NCBI GenBank assembly: GCA_018701175.1
Contig: JABIWF010000028.1
Coordinates: forward strand, 1 to 42,456
Length of the DNA stretch: 42,456 nucleotides
Reading direction: 5' to 3'
Origin: Methanobacteriota archaeon
GTDB taxonomy: Archaea > Thermoplasmatota > Poseidoniia > Poseidoniales > Poseidoniaceae
The notes beneath the pieces were generated by a model. That model was not told the DNA's origin and searched no databases. It saw only the letters and a program-made list of their open reading frames with translations. The translations under genes and the position numbers were made by a program. Shown here in pieces: positions 1-9,183 of the stretch. Position 1 is the first letter of the stretch, and the number at the start of each line of letters is the position of its first letter.

Positions 1-587
1 AACTCTTGATCGAGTTGATGTCTTCCGGCAGTATCCACAATGACAAGGTCGGCAGCAGCACAGGCTGCGAGTCCATTTCTGACAATTGTTGGAGCATCCT
101 TGGTATCTGGCTCGCCGTAGACTTGTACGGTGGAATCCTCGAGGAGTTGCGACAACTGGGCGTAGGCGCCAGGTCGGTGGACGTCAGCTTCGATTACAGC
201 GACACGAAGGCCGTGCTTTCTCCTGTACCATTCTGCAAGTTTAGCAGTCGTCGTAGTTTTACCTTGACCGTAGAGGCCGACCAGAAGAAGTGTAGCTCCA
301 TGCGGTTGAAATTGATGTGCGGGTCCAAGCATTCGGACCAATTCAGTGTAGAGGATGTTCATGGCATGCGTTTGCAGCGTCAGTCCCGGTCGTGGTTCTT
401 CTTCCCGCAGCCGTGCTTCTAATTTTTCGACCAAGTCTTTGGTTTGTCGAACGTTGAAATCTGCCTCTTGCAATGCACGTCGAAGGCTTCGAGTCATTTC
501 TCGAAGTTCTTCCTCATCCAACTTGCGTTTGTTCTTGAGCAACCCGATAGAACGAAAAATACCTCTGGAAAGGCCTTCGAGTGCCAT
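1..587 (-). CDS. srp54: Signal recognition particle 54 kDa protein (SRP54), N and partial G domain, truncated by the window edge
   Basis: Reverse-strand translation from ATG at 587 (absent from the ORF track because it runs off the edge): MALEGLSRGIFRSIG...LLLVGLYGQGKTTTTAKLAEWYRR...EADVHRPGAYAQL...LVIVDTAGRHQLDQE. P-loop GxxGxGKTTT, RPxAxxQL and DTAGR motifs of SRP GTPases. Confidence 0.9.
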   Translation of the reverse strand, partial: MALEGLSRGIFRSIGLLKNKRKLDEEELREMTRSLRRALQEADFNVRQTKDLVEKLEARLREEEPRPGLTLQTHAMNILYTELVRMLGPAHQFQPHGATLLLVGLYGQGKTTTTAKLAEWYRRKHGLRVAVIEADVHRPGAYAQLSQLLEDSTVQVYGEPDTKDAPTIVRNGLAACAAADLVIVDTAGRHQLDQE

Positions 588-628
588 GTGTTCCCGTAAC
601 GGCTATCCCATTTCAACCCACCCATCAA

Positions 629-1900
629 TCAAGATGAGTTCTCGCTCTGTGTAAGAGGTATGTCGAGTTGCAAAACATCGTTCTCAAGTTTGGCTTTGAC
701 TTGACTTGCTTTGGTTGGTACGGATGTCTCGACTTCTCGTTCTCTTCCGTTGAGTCCGACGTAAAGGATTCCTTCATTGCTACGAAGCGAAAGTTCATCT
801 CGGTTGATGCCGGGATAGTGAAGGTGAATGCGCTCAATATCACCGAGAATTTCACGCTTCATACCTCGATGTATAGAATGTTCGAGTTCGCTGCCAATAA
901 AGTGAGGACCAAGCGAATCATCCAGTTGTTTGACTTTACCGTACAACCTGTTACCAACGTTACGCAACTGTTCAAGTCCAACCACTTCGTCATCGAGCAA
1001 TTCCATTGTGGCTATGTCGACCGTTTCCAATTGTGAACTCAGTTCTTCAATTCGAGCGAGCTCGGATTGTCGCCGGTTCATCAAAAACGGATGCTCAAAT
1101 TCTGGCGTCACTCGATTGACAAGGCAGTTTGGAACCGGAAGTTCATATTCGCATAGCGATTGATGTGCTCGCAACGTTTCATTGATCCCCATACGTTCGG
1201 GAATTGTTACGAGGGTGAACGATGTGATGTCTGGGTTTGAAAGAACTCTGCGTACATGCAACACACGTCGCCTGAACCGTTCGAGTTCCTCCTTCATAGA
1301 ATCGCTTTCCTTACGCCCAAACAACATTGAGCGGAGACCTCCTGAAACGCGCATCATTCGAATGATTTTGTCGGACCAATTTTCGATTAACTCGGGAAGT
1401 GAGAGGAATCGAAGTGTGTGGCCAGTTGGTGCGGTATCAAACACGATGACGTCCCAAGTAGGGTCCTCTACATGCCGCAGTAACTCATCAAAGGCCAGTG
1501 CCTCGTCCAGTCCAGGGATGACCATGTCTGAGGCTTGGACCTCTGAGCGCATCTCATCCATTTCCTGCTTTGCGTTGGGATCAAGCATCATGCTCAAACT
1601 TCCAAGGCCACCCATTCCTCCACTCGAACCCATACCGTTCATCATATCGCCAAGTTTTGGCAAGACGGCAGAAATTTTTGATTCAGGATCCATTTCCAAA
1701 CCGAAAAGCCCGTCTACGCCATCGACAGGTGTTGGTTCGGAACCGATTTCAACACCTAAGGAATCTGATGTAGAGTGAGCAGGGTCGCTTGATACAAGAA
1801 GCACACGCAGTCCTGAATCAGCAAGCCAGACCGCTGTCGCTGCAGAAGTTGTTGTTTTACCAACCCCACCTTTTCCACCAAATAACAAAAGCCGTGCCAT
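629..1900 (-). CDS. Get3/ArsA-family ATPase (tail-anchored protein targeting or anion-pump ATPase family)
   Basis: ORF 629..1984; the likely start is the internal ATG at 1900 (MARLLLFGGKGGVGKTTTSAATAVWLA). Deviant Walker A GKGGVGKTT, SSDPAHS, VFDTAPTGHTLRFLSLPE. C-terminal segment resembles an ArsA HSP20-like domain. Confidence 0.88.
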   Translation of the reverse strand: MARLLLFGGKGGVGKTTTSAATAVWLADSGLRVLLVSSDPAHSTSDSLGVEIGSEPTPVDGVDGLFGLEMDPESKISAVLPKLGDMMNGMGSSGGMGGLGSLSMMLDPNAKQEMDEMRSEVQASDMVIPGLDEALAFDELLRHVEDPTWDVIVFDTAPTGHTLRFLSLPELIENWSDKIIRMMRVSGGLRSMLFGRKESDSMKEELERFRRRVLHVRRVLSNPDITSFTLVTIPERMGINETLRAHQSLCEYELPVPNCLVNRVTPEFEHPFLMNRRQSELARIEELSSQLETVDIATMELLDDEVVGLEQLRNVGNRLYGKVKQLDDSLGPHFIGSELEHSIHRGMKREILGDIERIHLHYPGINRDELSLRSNEGILYVGLNGREREVETSVPTKASQVKAKLENDVLQLDIPLTQSENSS

Positions 1901-1989
1901 AACTTCCCCAATGTGAGGTAGTCCTTGAATCCAACGCCTACACCTCAACGATGCAACGACTTGATGAATGAAAACGCAACCCACCGGTT

Positions 1990-2778
1990 ATGGCCTCGGA
2001 GTTCTTGTTGTTCCAAATGGCCAGTGTGTCTGCATTGGTCGGCATGACACTTGGATGGCGCGGAGTGATGACACGTTATTCGGGGTTCTATGACTTGCCA
2101 ACCGCATGGAGCAATGTTTTTTGGGGTATTTTGGTCGGTGGATTATACGGCTCCATGACGCACAATTTCATTGTCATCCCCTATATCGACCAGTTGCTTG
2201 TCGATGAACAAGCAGCGGTTGTAAACCCTCTTAATCTTCTGATATTATGCCTGCTCGCATCCGTAGCGGTTCATCTTTTGCTCCGTAGAGACCGGGTACG
2301 AAAGGGAAGTTCGCAGACGACAAGTGGTTGGGCTTTGGGTCTGGCTATCGGAGGAATGATGGCCATGGTATTGATACTGGTGAGTCTAAAGTCTGCCGAT
2401 ATGAGTTTACGTCTTGTGGTGACCGTTCTTTGTTTAGCTTTGTTTGGACCACGATGTGAGGCATTGATTTGTTCGTTCCAAGGGCACTTGATGCTCCGAG
2501 GACGACGTTGGGGAGCGGTCCTTCGAGGTGCGTTTTGGAGATGTGCCTATGTCGTGATGTTTGCGTTTGCTTTGGTCAACGTATCTGCATGGATTTTCAT
2601 CATTCCTGCCGCACTTGTTTTCAACCGGTACTCTGAATCTTGGATTTGGGAATCGATACCGAAAGAAGGGAAGAAACGCTTGCGAAAGATTTGGGCTCGG
2701 AACGCCAGAGATGCTCAAATCAAGCAAGAACAAGACGCAACGTCGCAAGACATCGGCGGTACTGATGCAGAGGAGTAG
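1990..2778 (+). CDS. Predicted polytopic membrane protein, function unknown
   Basis: 262 aa ORF with several hydrophobic segments and a charged C-terminus; no family recognised. Confidence 0.65.
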   Translation: MASEFLLFQMASVSALVGMTLGWRGVMTRYSGFYDLPTAWSNVFWGILVGGLYGSMTHNFIVIPYIDQLLVDEQAAVVNPLNLLILCLLASVAVHLLLRRDRVRKGSSQTTSGWALGLAIGGMMAMVLILVSLKSADMSLRLVVTVLCLALFGPRCEALICSFQGHLMLRGRRWGAVLRGAFWRCAYVVMFAFALVNVSAWIFIIPAALVFNRYSESWIWESIPKEGKKRLRKIWARNARDAQIKQEQDATSQDIGGTDAEE

Positions 2779-2780
2779 AT

Positions 2781-2792
2781 GTAAATATTTAC
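2781..2792. repeat. Perfect 12-bp palindrome GTAAATATTTAC in an intergenic region
   Basis: Read directly; upstream of the ORF starting at 2851/2905. Confidence 0.5.
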
Positions 2793-2904
2793 TTACTTAA
2801 TTCATTACTCTTTATTTTCACCCTTTTCCTTGTTCCATTGCAAATAAGCATTGCCGGGGTTTTCCGCACACAAGCGTTATACAACGTCGGCCAAACCAAC
2901 CGTC

Positions 2905-4512
2905 ATGGGTACCTGCCCCTACTGTCAAAGTGTGACCTATACGGGTGACACCATTTGCTATTCATGCGGCAGGATTCTTGCCAGCATGCGTTCGAACAAG
3001 TTCGCAATGGAGCAGCAATTCCACAAGGGCAGCCTTGACACGACGTACAAAATGACCAAAAGTCCGACAGCCGGTGGTGTCGTTCAAACCCATACTGGAC
3101 GCCGCGTCGATATCATGAAAAACCGTAGAAATAAAACTCGTCATCTGGTTTTGCTGGTACTGGTTACGTTCATCATGTTGGCTCCGCAAGTGAGGGAAAA
3201 TGTGTTTGAAAAATGGGCGCCAGGGCTCAAAGAATACATCATGCTCCTCCCAGCAGAATTTCATATCTATCCGAATGAAGCGGTTTTCACACTTGACAGA
3301 ACCATTGAGTTTGTCAACGCAGATCAACCCGGATGGGCGTATGAAGACCTCTTGATTCCTTTGGATGTAGAATCTCTGGTAGGAGAAAGTTCTGATTTCA
3401 AATATACAAATGGGGACTCCCCCCGTCCTACTGAAACTCTACAGGAATTAATCGCAGTGAATGTGGTGCTAAAATCGAATGATCAGGCTGTAGACGATTT
3501 CATAGAAATACCGATTAACGGTTCTACCTTATCGTATGCTGACCGTATTACGACTTCGAAGGGCCACCATGTCTGGTGGCCAGGATTCGATGCGAGCGAT
3601 AATCAATCGTGCAGAGTCTCGCAGTGTGTTAAGATTGAATTGGACCTTAGCCCGGGAGAAAGAGTCATTTTTTCCTTCCAAGCAACTGTCAAAAGCACAT
3701 CATATTCTTGGTGGGACAAGTCTGCAAGGGTCGATTCTCGTATTGCTGGAATCGATGATGGAATTAACCTCGAAAACAGTGGGACATTTGAAGACTTGAT
3801 GTCTCGAAATGACGGTAACAAGTCTCGTGACTTTACAGATGCCACCTGGTTTGACCGTGGAAACAGGGATGGTGTTTACCATGGATATGCGATTAACTCT
3901 CAAAACGAGCTCGTGACTCAAACTGCCGCACTTATCAGTGCAAGTCTTCCTGATAATCAAAAGGATAATGCCTACGCATATTCAAGGGCAGCCTTTGATT
4001 ATCTTCATGAATATGTATCGTACGATAAAAACGCTCCATTGACCGCCCGGAGTGGCCCCGAATGTCTTGAAGCGAAGACCGGAGATTGTGACGAGCAAAC
4101 CAACGCCTTCCTCTCGCTTTTGAGGGTCAAGAATATACCTGGATGGTATGTATTTGGTGCTTTAGCAGATATGGAATACAACGTATGGGAAGGCCACGGG
4201 TGGGGTTACATTCAACTTCCAATGAGTGATTCATGGTGTGAATCCAGAGATATTTCTTTGAATTCATGCTTTGTTGATGCATCCGTCGATGTTGTCAACA
4301 ACAAGTGGCTACTTCACACCCCGAATGCGTATATTTCTTGGATTGAACAACCTGGCAGCACCGGTACATTGGTCAATAATTATTACTCACCAGGACAATT
4401 TTCAAAGTACAAAGATACAGTTCGAATGCCGCCGATGTACACCACTCTCGGGGAAGTAGACCTCATTGGCGGAAAATATCAGGTGAAAATCCTTGCAGAG
4501 GACCTTGGGTGA
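2905..4512 (+). CDS. Membrane-anchored transglutaminase-like protein with N-terminal zinc ribbon
   Basis: ORF 2851..4512 (TTG start at 2851; ATG at 2905 gives MGTCPYCQSVTYTGDTICYSCGRIL). CxxC...CxxC, then TM LVLLVLVTFIMLAPQV, then transglutaminase-like core ECLEAKTGDCDEQTNAFLSLLRVKNIPGWYVFG...WEGHGWGYIQL...CFVDASVDVVNNKWLLHTP. Confidence 0.75.
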   Translation: MGTCPYCQSVTYTGDTICYSCGRILASMRSNKFAMEQQFHKGSLDTTYKMTKSPTAGGVVQTHTGRRVDIMKNRRNKTRHLVLLVLVTFIMLAPQVRENVFEKWAPGLKEYIMLLPAEFHIYPNEAVFTLDRTIEFVNADQPGWAYEDLLIPLDVESLVGESSDFKYTNGDSPRPTETLQELIAVNVVLKSNDQAVDDFIEIPINGSTLSYADRITTSKGHHVWWPGFDASDNQSCRVSQCVKIELDLSPGERVIFSFQATVKSTSYSWWDKSARVDSRIAGIDDGINLENSGTFEDLMSRNDGNKSRDFTDATWFDRGNRDGVYHGYAINSQNELVTQTAALISASLPDNQKDNAYAYSRAAFDYLHEYVSYDKNAPLTARSGPECLEAKTGDCDEQTNAFLSLLRVKNIPGWYVFGALADMEYNVWEGHGWGYIQLPMSDSWCESRDISLNSCFVDASVDVVNNKWLLHTPNAYISWIEQPGSTGTLVNNYYSPGQFSKYKDTVRMPPMYTTLGEVDLIGGKYQVKILAEDLG

Positions 4513-4516
4513 TATT

Positions 4517-5935
4517 ATGCGAATAATTATTGGCGGCGCAGGAAGAGTAGGTACGGACATGGCTCGTGCATTGCGAGCTGAAGACATGGATGTTGTTCTT
4601 GTCGACTCCGATTCTCGAGCAGTCAAGAACGCTCAAAATCTCGATGTACTTGTCATCCATGGTGACTTGACCACCCGTGAGAAACTCCATGAGGCGGGTA
4701 TTGGAGAGGCATCAGTTTTCGTTGCTGCAACTAATTCTGATGAACGTAACTTGCTTGCATGCGCACTTGCTGAACATGCTCACAACGAACTTGCTGGCCC
4801 GAAGGCCAAGCCATTGCTTTCCATTTGCCGTGTTCGAAACATGAACTACATTAACGAGCAAAACGCTGGGAAACTTCAGGCATGGGCGAAGGTGAACTAT
4901 GTCGTTAATCCGCTTGAGGGAGCAATTCGACGGCTTCACTCTGGTTTGCGTTCGTCTGCAATTGAAGAAGTCGTTCCTTTCGGTCACGATGCTTTCATTA
5001 TTGAACTGGACGTTACCGCCGAAGCTACACAAGTTGTCTTCCAAAAACTGGGCGAGGCTTCGCAAAAAATTGAGGGTGGTATGCCTCTCATCGTTGGATT
5101 GAAGCGTGAGGGTGAGAAAAGCCTCGTACCAGATGGAGACTTCATGCTGATGCCAAACGACCGAATCGCGGTGGCAACAACGGGACTTTCGAGTTTCAAT
5201 CGAATTCTGAACATTTTTGGTCACGAGGCTACTGATTTTCCAGCTCAGCCACGTGTTGCTGTCATCGGTGCAAACAAAATTGGTCAACGGATTGCTGACG
5301 ATTGGCTAGAATCTGGTGCATCAGTAACCGTTATTGAGCGGGATTTGCAGGTAGCAAACTCCTTTTCAGGAACAAACATTGGTTCTCACCCGAATCTCGA
5401 AGTCATCCATGGCGATCACCTCGACCGCGACATTCTCACTGAAATTGGAATTTCTGAGCATCACATTGCCATTGCAGCACTTGAAGATGATTTGGCGAGC
5501 ATTGCTGCGGCCTTGCTTGCCAGCGATATGGGTGTACAACGAACTGGCCTTCTGCTGTACGACGCTGACTTAGTGAAGGTTACTCAGAGAATGGGAATCA
5601 CATTTGCAGTCGATAGAAAGCGGGTGGCAGTGGATAACATGCTCGCCCAAATACACACTAAAACCGCAGGTGGATACGCAATATTATCGAATATACCAAA
5701 CATCATTGGGGTGAGTATGCTGGTTTCAGATCAAGCAAGATTTTCTGGTAAGCGGATTCTTGAAGCATCCTTCCCTGAATGGATGCGTATTGCCTTCATA
5801 CAACGTCAAAACACGAGCGGTATTTGGGAATCACTCCGCCCCTCTCCGGACAAAACTTTGCTGGTCGATGACCGATTAATCATCTTCTGCAGTCCTGATC
5901 GGGTCGCTGACCTCCAAAAACGGTTCAAGGTGTGA
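4517..5935 (+). CDS. trkA: Trk potassium uptake regulatory subunit TrkA (two RCK modules)
   Basis: MRIIIGGAGRVGTDMARALRAEDMDVVLVDSD; second Rossmann repeat RVAVIGANKIGQRIADDWLESGASVTVIERD; adjacent to TrkH. Confidence 0.9.
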   Translation: MRIIIGGAGRVGTDMARALRAEDMDVVLVDSDSRAVKNAQNLDVLVIHGDLTTREKLHEAGIGEASVFVAATNSDERNLLACALAEHAHNELAGPKAKPLLSICRVRNMNYINEQNAGKLQAWAKVNYVVNPLEGAIRRLHSGLRSSAIEEVVPFGHDAFIIELDVTAEATQVVFQKLGEASQKIEGGMPLIVGLKREGEKSLVPDGDFMLMPNDRIAVATTGLSSFNRILNIFGHEATDFPAQPRVAVIGANKIGQRIADDWLESGASVTVIERDLQVANSFSGTNIGSHPNLEVIHGDHLDRDILTEIGISEHHIAIAALEDDLASIAAALLASDMGVQRTGLLLYDADLVKVTQRMGITFAVDRKRVAVDNMLAQIHTKTAGGYAILSNIPNIIGVSMLVSDQARFSGKRILEASFPEWMRIAFIQRQNTSGIWESLRPSPDKTLLVDDRLIIFCSPDRVADLQKRFKV

Positions 5936-5937
5936 TT

Positions 5938-7584
5938 ATGCGTTTCGATGTGCTGAACCTCATACTTGGTTGGACGCTTATTGCGCTGACGTTGCCTCTG
6001 GTTCTGTGCGGACTGCTAACCGTATGGTTGGACGATTGGCAGTTGGCAATGTATTCATTTGCTATACCCGCAGGTCTTTCTACGTTACTTGGCACTCTCA
6101 TGCTTAGTCTCGGAACTCGTACCGATACGACAGAACGTCTTCGTGACCGTGAAGCATTTGCTGCGGTAGCACTTGTTTGGCCAATCGCAGTACTCATCGG
6201 TGCTCTTCCTTTTTGGCTTGGCGGAATGTTTGTTGGCCCATTTACACCAGATGCACTAATGATTGACATTCTTCGCGGTGGAGTTAACTCATGGTTTGAA
6301 TCGATGTCAGGCTTCACTACCACGGGTGCGACGATTATATCTCACAGTATGAGCCCGAATTGCATTCCAGGAACAACACTTGATTGTATTTATGCCCAAC
6401 CCCGAGGCTTACTGATCTGGCGGTCACTCACGCAATGGTTTGGAGGGATGGGTATCATTATGCTTGGTATGATGATTTTGTCGAGAGTCATTGGTGGAGG
6501 AATGGCACTTGCCCGAGCTGAATTGACAGGTCCTTCTCTCTCACGACTTCGCCCTAAATTAAAACAGACTGCTATTGCTTTGTGGGGTCTGTACATCACC
6601 CTTACCTTGTTGGAGTTTTCATTGCTTTACTTCACGGGTGCTATGGATCTGTTTGATTCTGTGAACCATGCACTGACAACGATGCCCTCAGGTGGCTTTT
6701 CCACTCGTGATTCGAGCATAGGATTTTACGACTCTTTCCTCGTTGAGTCAATAATTATTATTTTTATGTTACTTGCTGGAGTAAATTTTACCCTGCTGTG
6801 GTTTATTCGTGAAGGCGACTACAAACGTGCCTTTGGTGACGAGGAGTTTCGTAATTATTTGACCTATGTACTTGTTGCATTTTCTGCTATTTTCATAGCA
6901 CTGATTGCCTCTGGATATTCGATTACGAACGCATTTAGAGATGGTTTGTTTCAAGTTGTTTCCTTCGCAACATCAACCGGTTTCACATCGAGCAACTATA
7001 TGGACGGTTCTTGGCCTCTGGTAGCGCATCTTATTCTCTTCATACTGATGGTTGTAGGAGCAAGTGCTGGTTCGACAAGTGGTGGGTTGAAGTTACTACG
7101 CATCAACCTCGCTTTCAAAGTGGCAATGCGAGAACTTGTTCGAATTGCTCAACCCCGAAAAGTGGAACAAATTCGAATGAACGGTGAGGTTGTCGAACAA
7201 AACCAAATCGGGCTTATTGTGGGAATGCTGTTTGTATGGGTGGGACTCTTCTTCCTCTCAAGTTTAATATTGGCTATTTTCATGCCAAACGATTCTTTTG
7301 AAAGTGTAACCATGGTTGTCGCTTCATCGCTTGGAAACACTGGCCCGACACTCGGTGATTTCGGCCCTTCCGAGACATGGGAAAGCATGAATTCTGGTGC
7401 ACTTATTGTCACTTCCATTTTAATGTGGTTTGGTCGACTCGAATTGCTCACAGCAGTTATTTTGATGCATCCCCGCACGTGGCGAAGAGAGAAGAGGGTT
7501 CATTCAGACAGGTCTGCAATAGCACTGTTTAGAAGGCTAATTGAAGAGAAAGAAGAAAGAAGTTCTGAAGACGATTCAAAATAA
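5938..7584 (+). CDS. trkH: Trk potassium uptake protein TrkH
   Basis: Polytopic; four pore-loop-like segments SGFTTTGATI, TTMPSGGFSTRD, FATSTGFTSSNY, SSLGNTGPTLG. In-frame GTG at 5932 is an alternative start. Confidence 0.9.
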   Translation: MRFDVLNLILGWTLIALTLPLVLCGLLTVWLDDWQLAMYSFAIPAGLSTLLGTLMLSLGTRTDTTERLRDREAFAAVALVWPIAVLIGALPFWLGGMFVGPFTPDALMIDILRGGVNSWFESMSGFTTTGATIISHSMSPNCIPGTTLDCIYAQPRGLLIWRSLTQWFGGMGIIMLGMMILSRVIGGGMALARAELTGPSLSRLRPKLKQTAIALWGLYITLTLLEFSLLYFTGAMDLFDSVNHALTTMPSGGFSTRDSSIGFYDSFLVESIIIIFMLLAGVNFTLLWFIREGDYKRAFGDEEFRNYLTYVLVAFSAIFIALIASGYSITNAFRDGLFQVVSFATSTGFTSSNYMDGSWPLVAHLILFILMVVGASAGSTSGGLKLLRINLAFKVAMRELVRIAQPRKVEQIRMNGEVVEQNQIGLIVGMLFVWVGLFFLSSLILAIFMPNDSFESVTMVVASSLGNTGPTLGDFGPSETWESMNSGALIVTSILMWFGRLELLTAVILMHPRTWRREKRVHSDRSAIALFRRLIEEKEERSSEDDSK

Positions 7585-9117
7585 TTTCATTTGCCCAGGA
7601 GGCGAACTTGAATCGTCATTTTCTTCATCCACTTGCTCTTTAACCTCAAGTTCAGGCTCTGGTTCGGACTCGATTGGTTGAAATTCTTTACTGCTCAAAA
7701 GTTGTTCATAGACTTCATCGTACTCCGACATCATTTTCTTTGTCGCCCTACGGGTAAGTGGAAGCCCAGCAAGTGAGGCATGCTCTTCACTGGTAAATCC
7801 AAATTTGAACGATAGAGCGAAGTCTTGTGAATCTCCTAGCACGGGTGAATCCTTCAGCATTGCAGTCAAGAGAGGTAGCATTTCGTCTCGCAATGCAGCG
7901 TTACTCATTCCTGTTTGTTCGCTGAGTCTCTTCAATATTGAAGGTCTGGTCCTCGAGGAGCCTCTACGAAGGAAGTTTGGATAGGACGGATATATTCGTG
8001 ATTCAAACGGTACAGTATTCGTGACCGAAGCGGATAGACTTGCCAGTTGTCCACTCCAGTACCAAGATCGATGAGCAGTGCTTCGAAACTGCCCCATGTA
8101 CATTTTGGAAGCAAGTGAAAGACTCCGATTACCTCGTTGAATCGATTCCTTCCGAGGGAATAAAGACGAATTATTCCAGTGAATCCAGTTGATCATATCC
8201 GGTGGAGTTTTTTCTATAGAGCGGCCAATTCGAACTGCTTCGTGTGCATCGTTGGAGCGATACAATTTGTCGAGGCCGGGGAACACGCCCTCCGATGTAT
8301 CTCGACGGCCAGCGTACGCTTGGCTGTCAACCATTTCCTTGGTGATTGCACCATCCGCTGTGGAAGAGAGAACCTGCAGGTCTCGAACAAGTGCTCGCAA
8401 GTCTCCTGGATTCGATGCAACCAATGCTTCGATGGCTGCATCATCGAACTTGAGTTGTTCCTCACGCAAAACACGGCGAGCAATACGCCGCAATGCTTCG
8501 TTGCTGGCACGGTCGAACGTAATGGTTTGAAGGTGGCGAGTGAAGCGATCTCGAGTCGAACTCCATGAAGAGCCACTGCCCCAAAGTCCCATGATCTCAT
8601 TGCAAGCAAGAATAACCGGCTGACGGGTTTCAGCCAGCAGGCTAAGCAACTCTGCCTTACCACCTGAGTCGCCCTTCAGCGTGACTGAATTGCCCTTGGA
8701 ATCTTCCCCCTGCATCGCATTTTCGATGCGGCTTTGACTGACCTTTCGAAGACCGCCTGAAAGATGGTCGACTTCATCAATCAGTACGAGCGTACGTTGC
8801 TTCTTGATATTTGGATTGTGAAACAACGACCTGTGGGTCGACCCATGCGTCGCTACTTTGCGGATAGCCGCAGCGTTACGAGCATCCGATGCGTTCAATT
8901 CGATGACGTTCCATCCCATGTCTTGGGCAATGGCACGTGCCACAGAGGTTTTTCCAACACCCGGTGGTCCTACAAGCAGCAAGGCTTTCTTTCGAGGCAT
9001 ACCACTCTGCCATTCATCAAGCCAAGAACGAATCTTTCTTCGTTGTACTTCATTACCTTCGAGTTGGCGTTCGGACGATGGGCGGTGACGCTCTGTCCAA
9101 TCACTCACCGCAGCCAT
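7576..9117 (-). CDS. rfcL: Replication factor C large subunit
   Basis: WTERHRPSSERQLEGN, LLVGPPGVGKTSVARAIAQDMG, TLVLIDEVDHLS; C-terminal PIP-box-like GQMKLF. Confidence 0.9.
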   Translation of the reverse strand: MAAVSDWTERHRPSSERQLEGNEVQRRKIRSWLDEWQSGMPRKKALLLVGPPGVGKTSVARAIAQDMGWNVIELNASDARNAAAIRKVATHGSTHRSLFHNPNIKKQRTLVLIDEVDHLSGGLRKVSQSRIENAMQGEDSKGNSVTLKGDSGGKAELLSLLAETRQPVILACNEIMGLWGSGSSWSSTRDRFTRHLQTITFDRASNEALRRIARRVLREEQLKFDDAAIEALVASNPGDLRALVRDLQVLSSTADGAITKEMVDSQAYAGRRDTSEGVFPGLDKLYRSNDAHEAVRIGRSIEKTPPDMINWIHWNNSSLFPRKESIQRGNRSLSLASKMYMGQFRSTAHRSWYWSGQLASLSASVTNTVPFESRIYPSYPNFLRRGSSRTRPSILKRLSEQTGMSNAALRDEMLPLLTAMLKDSPVLGDSQDFALSFKFGFTSEEHASLAGLPLTRRATKKMMSEYDEVYEQLLSSKEFQPIESEPEPELEVKEQVDEENDDSSSPPGQMKLF

Positions 9118-9183
9118 AGTTCAACGATATTTCCGAGGGTTCTTCAACCTTCACTGTAGGCAGACACTTGGAGTACCTTTGAC

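Noticed and set aside
1182-1778. 198-aa plus-strand ORF
   Set aside because: Lies entirely antisense to the well-supported Get3/ArsA gene; low-complexity Ser/Arg/Pro-rich shadow ORF.
4712-5287. 191-aa minus-strand ORF
   Set aside because: Antisense to trkA; no motifs.
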